Origin: DATESN01 sp035270785
GTDB taxonomy: Bacteria; Bacillota; Clostridia; Lachnospirales; Lachnospiraceae
Reading direction: 5' to 3'
DNA: 5,200 bases
Assembly (NCBI GenBank): GCA_035270785.1
Contig: DATESN010000070.1
Location: forward strand, 1 to 5,200
Positions 1 through 5,200 of the stretch are shown in pieces (the stretch's first letter is position 1; each line of letters begins with the position of its first letter). The position numbers were made by a program, and so were the translations under genes. Below the pieces are notes generated by a model. That model was not told the origin of the DNA. It did no database searches and saw only the letters and a list, made by a program, of their open reading frames with translations.

Positions 1-397
1 CATCTTTTGCTTCTTGAAGTACGGTATCCCATCCGGTTTCGGTAACTGGTGCTATTACTATGTAATCAACTTCTTGAGCAATAAAATTACGTACTGCTTT
101 GATTTGATTTTCTTGTTTTTGTTGAGCATCATCAAAAATCAATTCATATCCGTTTTCTTCTACAAATGTTGCTTGCATAGATTGTGTATTTGCTGTTCTC
201 CAATCTGATTCTGCTCCAACTTGTGAAAAACCTACAACTATTTTATCTAAATTTGAGGTTTCTTTCGTTGCAGCTTGTTCTGTATCCACCTTATCCGTTA
301 CTGTTTCTTTGGTTGCAGAATCTTTTAATCTACATCCAACTAACATGGTGGTTACCATTGCTACGCAAAGTAATGTACTCAATAGTTTCCTTCTCAT
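1..397 (-). CDS. YtfQ-like galactofuranose-type ABC sugar-binding lipoprotein (N-terminal part, cut by window edge)
   Basis: This is the first 132 codons of an extracytoplasmic sugar-binding protein; the rest lies beyond position 1. It starts MRRKLLSTLL and has a lipoprotein signal peptide: basic n-region, hydrophobic core, then lipobox LVGC with the lipidated cysteine at residue 22. A polar, charged linker follows (about residues 23-50). The periplasmic-binding-protein fold then begins with KIVVGFSQVGAESDWRTAN (52-70), continues with DAQQKQENQIKAVRNFIAQ (90-108), and reaches IVIAPVTETGWDTVLQEAKD (113-132). These segments closely match those of Escherichia coli YtfQ, the galactofuranose-binding protein of the YtfQRT-YjfF importer. 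The lipid anchor replaces a free periplasmic form, as expected in a Gram-positive cell. An ATG preceded by AGGGAGGG fixes the start. It follows the kinase gene by 37 bases with no terminator, so co-transcription is likely. The exact sugar is inferred; other pyranoses or furanoses are possible. Transporter genes, if any, are outside the window. Confidence 0.93.
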   Translation of the reverse strand, partial: MRRKLLSTLLCVAMVTTMLVGCRLKDSATKETVTDKVDTEQAATKETSNLDKIVVGFSQVGAESDWRTANTQSMQATFVEENGYELIFDDAQQKQENQIKAVRNFIAQEVDYIVIAPVTETGWDTVLQEAKD

Positions 398-404
398 TGC
401 TTAT

Positions 405-413
405 ACCCTCCCT
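405..413 (-). promoter_or_regulatory. Strong ribosome binding site of the sugar-binding lipoprotein gene
   Basis: The minus strand reads AGGGAGGGT, with the last purine-rich base about 8 bases before the ATG at 397. It is the strongest Shine-Dalgarno match in the window. This fits high expression of a binding protein relative to the kinase and regulator upstream, which is an inference. Confidence 0.8.
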
Positions 414-434
414 GAAACATCGTTTAAATTGTAT

Positions 435-1901
435 CTAATCTTCATTTACCACGCATAATACAGCGGGTATTCTTACCGTAACTTCCATTCCTTCCCCAAA
501 GGTGCTTGCAAAAGAAAGCCCAAATGAACTTCCATAATTAAGTCGGATACGTTCATCCACATTTGCCAGTCCAAATCCCCCTTCTTCTCTATTTGCATTA
601 TTTCTTTTTCTTACATGATTTTGTAATTTACAAAGGTCCTCTTCTTTCATCCCTATTCCGTTGTCTTCCACATGTAAGTAAATAACATTTTCCGCTATTT
701 CGCCTTTCACTTTAATCATACCTTTTCCCCTTTTATTCTTTATTCCATGATATAAAGCATTCTCTACTAATGGCTGCAGGGTGATTTTTAATATTTTAAA
801 TTGATAAATACTAGCTGGAATATCAATTTCAAAATCAAGTATGTCACGATATCGTACTTGTTGAATTTCCAAATAACTTCTTACATGTTCCTCTTCTTCC
901 CGTATGGTAATATAATCTTTTCCTTCGCTTAGTGTTGTTCTAAAAAAATCAGATAATGAGGTTACCATATTCACAACCTCTTTTGTCTTTTTGTCTTCGG
1001 CAAGCCATATAATTGTATCAAGCGTATTGTATAAAAAATGAGGATTGATTTGTGCTTGAAGTAGTTTTAGTTCTGTAACTTTCAAATTAAATTGTTCTAC
1101 TCGTATATCTTCAACCAATTCCCCGATTTTAGCAATCATACTGTTAAAACTTCTTGCTAGAGTCGCTACTTCATGCCCGGACCCTATATCTGCTCTTACA
1201 GAAAAATCACCGTTTGCAACTAGCTCCGTTGTTTTGCTAAGATTCTTAATAGGCCTAGACAATCCATTTGAAATTGCAACCGATAAGATACCTGTTCCAA
1301 AAAGAACCACCGCAAAAGAAATAAGACTAATTCGCAACGCTTCTTTTTCTTTCAATTCTAATTCAACACGTGTATTTTCAAGATTCGCTGTTTCATAATA
1401 TACATATTCCTGAATCTGTTCTTGCATTAATTCTGTCAAAATATAGATGCTTTTTTCTAGGAGAAAGATATTATCATCATAATGCCCTTTTTCTTCTATA
1501 TTATTTTTAATATCAGCTGTTCTATCTTCAATAATATCAAGTCCCTTTATAATACGCTGAATTCTCTTTTTATTACTTTCAACCGTTGTAATCTCATACT
1601 GTTTTTTAAATGCCTCTCTAGCTTCGTCATATAATACCTGTGGATTTTTAATTTCCGTTTTTTCATCCAAAGAGTCGAAAGAAACAGACCCAATTACGAT
1701 CTTATACATTGTTAGGTCAATTTCGTCTTTAAAATTAATATTATAGGCATTCATTGCCGTAATATTTTTAACAATTTGATTATAGGAATTGCAAAAAGTC
1801 ACAATAGAAAACAATAGATACACGATAATAATAGCTAAAGGAATTAGGATGATATAGCAAAAGGTATTCAACTTTGCTTTCAAAGACATTCTACTAATCA
1901 T
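435..1901 (-). CDS. Sensor histidine kinase, YesM/LytS type (HAMP, His_kinase, HATPase_c)
   Basis: A 488-residue membrane sensor kinase that should phosphorylate the adjacent AraC-type regulator. In order: a basic N-terminus; transmembrane segment 1 (about 13-36); an extracytoplasmic region (about 37-190) that looks almost wholly helical and charged; transmembrane segment 2 (about 191-211); a HAMP linker (about 212-264, SRPIKNLS and DFSVRADIG); the His_kinase phosphoacceptor box QINPHFLYNTLD with His288; and the ATP-binding domain with N-box LQPLVENALYHG (375-386), G1 box DNGIGM (413-418) and G2 region GGFGLANVDER (441-451). All catalytic motifs are intact. It is shorter than many YesM proteins (often near 580 residues) because the outside domain is small and shows no Cache-like motif that I recognise. 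The start lies 6 bases after the regulator stop. Its GAGAGGT site sits inside the end of the regulator gene, 13 bases from the ATG, so translational coupling is likely. The ligand is unknown; the neighbour suggests a sugar. Confidence 0.94.
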   Translation of the reverse strand: MISRMSLKAKLNTFCYIILIPLAIIIVYLLFSIVTFCNSYNQIVKNITAMNAYNINFKDEIDLTMYKIVIGSVSFDSLDEKTEIKNPQVLYDEAREAFKKQYEITTVESNKKRIQRIIKGLDIIEDRTADIKNNIEEKGHYDDNIFLLEKSIYILTELMQEQIQEYVYYETANLENTRVELELKEKEALRISLISFAVVLFGTGILSVAISNGLSRPIKNLSKTTELVANGDFSVRADIGSGHEVATLARSFNSMIAKIGELVEDIRVEQFNLKVTELKLLQAQINPHFLYNTLDTIIWLAEDKKTKEVVNMVTSLSDFFRTTLSEGKDYITIREEEEHVRSYLEIQQVRYRDILDFEIDIPASIYQFKILKITLQPLVENALYHGIKNKRGKGMIKVKGEIAENVIYLHVEDNGIGMKEEDLCKLQNHVRKRNNANREEGGFGLANVDERIRLNYGSSFGLSFASTFGEGMEVTVRIPAVLCVVNED

Positions 1902-1907
1902 ATTTTT

Positions 1908-3536
1908 TTATTTACCTCTCATTCGGAATTCTTTTGGTGTACACTCCTGGGTTTTCTTAAACAAATAACTAAAGTAGTGAGAGTCCTTATAGCCAACTGC
2001 ATAACCAATCTCTGAACTTTTCATTCCAGAACACATCAATAGTTCTTTTGCTTTTTCCATTCTAACTTCCGTCAAGAATTCAATAAACGTTTTGCCCACT
2101 TCCTGACTAAAAATCATACTAAAATAACTGGGACTAATATTAACACTAGCTGCAACTGAATTAAGAGAAATATTTTCACTATCATAATTTTTTTCAATAT
2201 ATTCTTTGGCATGATCTAACATGCCTCCATATTTCTTCATTGAAATAGAATCTCTTATTGTGATGGCTTCTTCAATTACCATATATAAGTAAGCTTTCGC
2301 ATTATCAATCGTTGATAGAACTGCTGTAACACCTTTTAAATCTCCAAATGTCTTTTTCATATAATCTGTATTTTGTCCCATATCCTCTATGAATGCAATG
2401 GTTGAAAAATACATGTCCATCGTTATATACTGACGGAATAATAAAGAATCCGTATTTTTTTTACCAAGACTTGCAAAGTAATCTTCAATAAAATGTTTGA
2501 TTTCTTCCTTTAATCCACTTTTCAAGAAATTAACTAGAATATTCCTATCAATCTTACCAATATCTAAGGTTTTTAAATCCAGATTATCCTCCAGCAAATT
2601 ATTGTATTCATTTATTTTATCGCTATATACTATTTGATTTACATCCGTCAAATACCGATAAGAGAAGGCTTTGTTTGCTTCATCAAATGATTCTGATAGC
2701 TCTCTTAGCCTTTGTACAATCTTTCCAACCCCACCAAAGTATTCTATGTCCTGATGCTTATCAATAAGAGAACGTAACTCTTTAAAAGCTAAATTTTGAA
2801 TTTCTTTTATATCTTCTATGGTTTCACCCTCGACAATAAAAATCCATCCTTCGGATCCCCTATCAAACATATACATTTTTCTTGGAAAATGCTTTTCTAT
2901 AATCTGCTGAATCTCCGTTGTTATTTGTACCATTTCATCTGAGTAATTAGTATTCTTTTCATTTTTCTTGGTTACCTTGAATAATATCACATTATATTTT
3001 TGTGCAGTTAATTCAATATTTAGCATCCTACCTTTTTCTATAATATCAGAAATAGATAATTTATTTGACATTAATTCATTAAGAAAGTTTTGTTTTTCAA
3101 AATATTCTTGTTCCAACTGTTCCCTTGCAAATTGTATCCCATATTTCTTTTTTTCATTTTCATTTTCTATCTTTTTTGCCACTTCTCTTACAGAATCCAA
3201 CAATTTAATGGCGGAAATAGGCTTTAGTAAATATTCTGTGATACCAATGGTTATGGCTTCCTTTGCATAATCAAATTCGTTGTATCCACTTAAAATAATA
3301 ATCTTAATATGTGGTAATTCTTGTTTTACTAATCTGCTTAGTTCAAGCCCATTCATAAATGGCATTTTGATATCAGTAATTAAAATATCTGGTTTCAATC
3401 TCTGAATCATAGGAAATGCCAATTCACCATCACTTGCTTCCCCTACAAATTCTAAATTTTCTTGCTGCCAGTTAATATTATTCTTAATACCTTCTCGAAT
3501 CACAATTTCATCTTCCACAAGAAATACTTTCAACAT
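1908..3536 (-). CDS. AraC-family two-component response regulator, YesN-like
   Basis: A 542-residue cytoplasmic transcription regulator. Residues 1-120 are a receiver domain with the acidic pocket Glu8/Asp9 (FLVEDE), phosphoacceptor Asp55 (ITDIKMP), Ser83 (ILSGYNEF) and Lys105 (YLLKP). A charged helical linker follows (about 121-160). The middle (about 178-300) resembles the degenerate GGDEF-like domain of YesN/CdaR-type regulators, ending in FGGVGKIVQRLRELSESFDEA, read here as positions 267-287. The C-terminus (about 440-540) holds two AraC helix-turn-helix units: LNSVAASVNISPSYFSMIF, then SSEIGYAVGYKDSHYFSYLF with the TPKEFR ending typical of the family. The start is set at 3536 because AAGAGGG lies 6 bases upstream and the protein then begins MLKVFLVEDE, as receivers do. 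An in-frame ATG at 3578 would add 14 residues but has no Shine-Dalgarno site. By family knowledge it probably activates sugar uptake or utilisation genes, perhaps its own operon. Confidence 0.95.
   Translation of the reverse strand: MLKVFLVEDEIVIREGIKNNINWQQENLEFVGEASDGELAFPMIQRLKPDILITDIKMPFMNGLELSRLVKQELPHIKIIILSGYNEFDYAKEAITIGITEYLLKPISAIKLLDSVREVAKKIENENEKKKYGIQFAREQLEQEYFEKQNFLNELMSNKLSISDIIEKGRMLNIELTAQKYNVILFKVTKKNEKNTNYSDEMVQITTEIQQIIEKHFPRKMYMFDRGSEGWIFIVEGETIEDIKEIQNLAFKELRSLIDKHQDIEYFGGVGKIVQRLRELSESFDEANKAFSYRYLTDVNQIVYSDKINEYNNLLEDNLDLKTLDIGKIDRNILVNFLKSGLKEEIKHFIEDYFASLGKKNTDSLLFRQYITMDMYFSTIAFIEDMGQNTDYMKKTFGDLKGVTAVLSTIDNAKAYLYMVIEEAITIRDSISMKKYGGMLDHAKEYIEKNYDSENISLNSVAASVNISPSYFSMIFSQEVGKTFIEFLTEVRMEKAKELLMCSGMKSSEIGYAVGYKDSHYFSYLFKKTQECTPKEFRMRGK
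1914..1920 (-). promoter_or_regulatory. Ribosome binding site of the kinase gene, inside the regulator's last codons
   Basis: GAGAGGT on the minus strand overlaps the codons for the C-terminal Met-Arg-Gly of the regulator. The gap to the ATG at 1901 is 13 bases, longer than usual. No better site supports the second in-frame ATG at 1889, so 1901 is kept as the start. The long spacing suggests that ribosomes finishing the regulator gene help initiate the kinase. Confidence 0.55.
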
Positions 3537-3542
3537 AACCAT

Positions 3543-3549
3543 CCCTCTT
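3543..3549 (-). promoter_or_regulatory. Ribosome binding site that decides the regulator start
   Basis: AAGAGGG on the minus strand lies 6 bases before the ATG at 3536, an ideal spacing. The ATG at 3542 directly abuts this site, and the one at 3578 is upstream of it, so neither can use it properly. Confidence 0.78.
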
Positions 3550-3589
3550 AAATCCTGTTTATTTTGTTTGTTTTTCATTTAATACAATT

Positions 3590-3618
3590 ATTATACTTTA
3601 CATCTTTGTATTCAGCAA
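3590..3618 (-). promoter_or_regulatory. Sigma-A-like promoter of the regulator-kinase-binding protein operon
   Basis: On the minus strand a perfect -10 hexamer TATAAT (3595-3590) sits exactly 17 bases from TTGCTG (3618-3613), which keeps the important TTG of the -35 consensus. Transcription should start near 3583 and give a leader of about 47 bases to the ATG at 3536. The weak second half of the -35 box would suit a promoter that needs an activator. The promoter lies downstream of the gapN terminator, consistent with an independent unit. Confidence 0.6.
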
Positions 3619-3648
3619 TCTTAAACACCCATTCATTTACACAAAGAT
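3602..3648. repeat. Inverted repeat straddling the regulator promoter (candidate operator)
   Basis: ATCTTTGT at 3602-3609 is matched by its exact reverse complement ACAAAGAT at 3641-3648. After one mismatch the next base also agrees. The arms are 31 bases apart (39 centre to centre). The promoter-proximal arm lies in the spacer between the -35 and -10 boxes; the distal arm lies about 23 bases upstream of the -35 box. This could be a paired regulator-binding site. The arms are short and AT-rich, so chance cannot be excluded. Confidence 0.35.
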
Positions 3649-3734
3649 ATAAAAATGAAATAAAAAAAGCTCACCACATTTAAGTGATGAGCCGTCTTCA
3701 TTCTCTACCCAATTTTTATTCTTTTTATATCTTT
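3643..3734. repeat. 13-base perfect inverted repeat enclosing the gapN terminator
   Basis: AAAGATATAAAAA at 3643-3655 is the exact reverse complement of TTTTTATATCTTT at 3722-3734. Allowing two single-base bulges, the match continues inward through GA and ATAAAAA. The right arm overlaps the gapN stop codon, and the terminator hairpin lies inside the loop. In the gapN transcript the A-rich arm could pair with the U-rich stretch after the hairpin. The left arm shares AAAGAT with the candidate operator. Confidence 0.45.
3661..3693 (-). terminator. Intrinsic terminator of gapN
   Basis: The minus-strand RNA forms a 9-base-pair stem, GCTCATCAC (3692-3684) with GTGGTGAGC (3677-3669), around a 6-base loop, followed at once by seven U residues (3668-3662) and further U-rich sequence. 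One stem pair is G-U on this strand but would be C-A on the other. That makes minus-strand termination the better reading, 40 bases after the gapN stop. Confidence 0.88.
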
Positions 3735-5193
3735 ACACTGGTAAATTAATTACTGTTGCCTTTGGCCTTGACATAGATTCAATGGAGTATCTAATTCCCT
3801 GGGTTCCAATGCCTGAAGATTTAACCCCAAGAAAAGGAAAGTGATCAGGCCCACGTTCAGTCTTATTGTTTACCTGTACCGTACCTACTTCTAATCGATT
3901 TGCTACATAAAAAGCTTCATTTATATTTTGCGTAAATACAGCTCCTTGGAGCCCATATTGAGATTGATTGGCTATTTCAATAGCTTCCTCTTTATCTTTC
4001 ACGCGTATGATTGGAAGTACAGGTCCAAATGGTTCTTCCCAAGCAAGTCTCATATCTGTTCTTACATTGTCAAACAATGTTGGATAGATAAGATTTCCTT
4101 CTCTGTTTCCTCCAATTAATAAATCTGCCCCTTTTTCCTTAGCATCTTCTATTAATTCGCAAACAAAATCTGCTGCCTTTGTACTAATTAATGGAACGAT
4201 ATCCACGTCTCCTTCTAATGGGTTTCCCACTTTTAGCTTTACTATTTTTGATAATATCTTTTCTATTAATTGATCTGCTACCTTATCTATTACTAGGATG
4301 CGTTTCAACGCAGTACATCTTTGACCGGAGTAAGAATAGCCACCTGAAACAATATTGCTAGCCGTAAGTTCTAGATCCGCATCTTCCAATACAATTGCTG
4401 CATCCTTACCTCCAAGTTCCATAAGTAGTGGTACCATACTTGTTATTTTTGATATATGAGTTCCCACTTCAGTACTTCCTGTAAAATTGATAAAGTTAAT
4501 TCCTTTATGTGTTGTTATATAATCTCCAATTTCACTACCTCTTCCAGTTATGGTATTAATAACCCCCGCTGGAACACCTGCTTGTTCGAATACTCGTGCT
4601 AAAAGCAATCCACATATACTACCTTGAGAAGCTGGCTTTAAAACAATCGAATTCCCTGCCATTAATCCTGGTGCAATTTTAGAAGCTGCTAAATTTACTG
4701 GATAATTAAATGGTGATATTGCCAAAACAACCCCTAATGGTTCTCTTCTCACGATGGATATTTTATTGTTTTTACCACCTGGAAAGCTATCTCCCGGAAT
4801 ACTTTCTCCTGACATATTTTTAGCAGCATCTGCCGTAAACTTAACAAAATCTGCTGTTCTTAAAACCTCTGATCGGCAACTTTTCGAATCTTTTGCAATT
4901 TCTCTTATCATAATTTCGGATATTTGATCAATATTTTCAATTAAGATTGCGGCAGCTTTATAAAGAATTTCAGCCTTTTCGTCTATGGTGACATTTCTCC
5001 ATCCAATCTGAGCAATTCTAGCTGTCTCTATTGCTAGGTCCACCTCCTCTTTTGACATGGAAGGTACACTACCAATTACGGAATCATCAATAGGACATTT
5101 AACTTCTATATAATTTCCACTTTTACTTCCAATCCATTCTCCATTTATTAAATTCTTATATTGATTCTTTTCATCTTTCATAACTTGAAACAT
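3733..5193 (-). CDS. gapN: NADP-dependent non-phosphorylating glyceraldehyde-3-phosphate dehydrogenase
   Basis: A 486-residue cytosolic aldehyde dehydrogenase superfamily enzyme. It oxidises glyceraldehyde-3-phosphate directly to 3-phosphoglycerate and makes NADPH, bypassing GAPDH and phosphoglycerate kinase and forgoing one ATP. Seen in the sequence: YKNLINGEW near the N-terminus, ISPFNYPVNLAASK with catalytic Asn163, the LKP motif with Lys186, the cofactor-binding turn FTGS (237-240), general base Glu259 in MELGGKD, nucleophile Cys293 in SGQRCTALKR, and EEPFGP with Glu387. The four residues known in Streptococcus GapN to hold the substrate (Arg124, Tyr170, Arg301, Arg459 in standard aldehyde dehydrogenase numbering) match Arg112, Tyr164, Arg292 and Arg447 here. 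This separates it from succinate-semialdehyde and other aldehyde dehydrogenases. The length is normal for GapN. The ATG at 5193 is only 7 bases from the window edge, so its ribosome site cannot be seen; Met5 is an alternative start. It ends with its own terminator, separate from the downstream operon. Confidence 0.95.
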   Translation of the reverse strand: MFQVMKDEKNQYKNLINGEWIGSKSGNYIEVKCPIDDSVIGSVPSMSKEEVDLAIETARIAQIGWRNVTIDEKAEILYKAAAILIENIDQISEIMIREIAKDSKSCRSEVLRTADFVKFTADAAKNMSGESIPGDSFPGGKNNKISIVRREPLGVVLAISPFNYPVNLAASKIAPGLMAGNSIVLKPASQGSICGLLLARVFEQAGVPAGVINTITGRGSEIGDYITTHKGINFINFTGSTEVGTHISKITSMVPLLMELGGKDAAIVLEDADLELTASNIVSGGYSYSGQRCTALKRILVIDKVADQLIEKILSKIVKLKVGNPLEGDVDIVPLISTKAADFVCELIEDAKEKGADLLIGGNREGNLIYPTLFDNVRTDMRLAWEEPFGPVLPIIRVKDKEEAIEIANQSQYGLQGAVFTQNINEAFYVANRLEVGTVQVNNKTERGPDHFPFLGVKSSGIGTQGIRYSIESMSRPKATVINLPV

Positions 5194-5200
5194 GTTTTTT

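Noticed and set aside
413..428. CcpA catabolite-response (cre) site in the kinase to binding-protein gap
   Set aside because: Only the central AANCGNT-like core fits. The outer conserved TG and CA positions do not match, so it is below what I would call a cre site.
14..438. Plus-strand reading frames at 14-208 and 184-438
   Set aside because: They lie opposite the binding-protein gene, which has a clear lipobox and YtfQ-like motifs. Their translations are low-complexity and Leu/Phe/Cys-rich, without recognisable domains.
428..456. A separate promoter for the binding-protein gene (TACAAT at 433-428 on the minus strand)
   Set aside because: The -10-like hexamer is good, but no TTGACA-like box lies 16-18 bases upstream (ATGCGT at best) and there is no extended -10. 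Operon read-through explains expression better.
2968..3270. Plus-strand 100-codon reading frame
   Set aside because: It lies wholly opposite the receiver and linker of the response regulator. Its Phe/Ser-rich composition is what antisense of a Lys/Glu-rich helix gives.
3537..3732. Riboswitch, T-box, small RNA gene or attachment site in the gap between gapN and the regulator
   Set aside because: Apart from the terminator, promoter and inverted repeats, the gap is short AT-rich sequence with no conserved riboswitch or T-box core. The predicted regulator leader of about 47 bases is too short for one.
3928..4119. Plus-strand 63-codon reading frame
   Set aside because: It is antisense to the conserved C-terminal part of gapN and has no ribosome site or domain.

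Overview
The window reads as ordinary chromosomal DNA from an AT-rich Gram-positive anaerobe. Class Clostridia is the best guess, and a Lachnospiraceae-like species is plausible. The reasons are the strong purine-rich ribosome binding sites (AGGGAGGG, AAGAGGG), a YesM/YesN-type two-component pair, a lipoprotein sugar-binding protein of the YtfQ type, and a non-phosphorylating GapN-type glyceraldehyde-3-phosphate dehydrogenase. The species itself is inferred, not shown. All four genes lie on the minus strand, so transcription runs from right to left.

Layout in the direction of transcription. (1) 5193-3733 is gapN, a complete-looking GapN with all expected catalytic and phosphate-binding residues. 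It is followed by a clear intrinsic terminator at 3693-3661. (2) The 196-base gap 3732-3537 holds that terminator, a sigma-A-like promoter (TTGCTG, 17 bases, TATAAT), and two inverted repeats, one of which has an arm inside the promoter spacer. (3) 3536-1908 is a 542-residue AraC-type (YesN-like) response regulator. (4) 1901-435 is its sensor histidine kinase (YesM/LytS-like), starting 6 bases after the regulator stop. (5) 397 to the left edge is the first 132 codons of a lipoprotein galactofuranose-type (YtfQ-like) sugar-binding protein, 37 bases after the kinase stop, with no terminator between them.

Genes 3 to 5 therefore look like one operon. A membrane kinase with a short, mostly helical outside domain signals to an AraC-family regulator, and a membrane-anchored sugar-binding protein is made from the same message. 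The binding protein may feed an ABC importer encoded past the left edge, may present sugar to the kinase, or both. gapN is a separate transcription unit. It makes NADPH in lower glycolysis and has no obligatory link to the sensor operon.

I saw no mobile element, CRISPR array, tRNA or rRNA, and no clearly novel system. The points most worth a second look are the possible binding-protein/kinase/regulator sensing unit, the inverted repeat straddling the regulator promoter, and the 13-base inverted repeat that encloses the gapN terminator.
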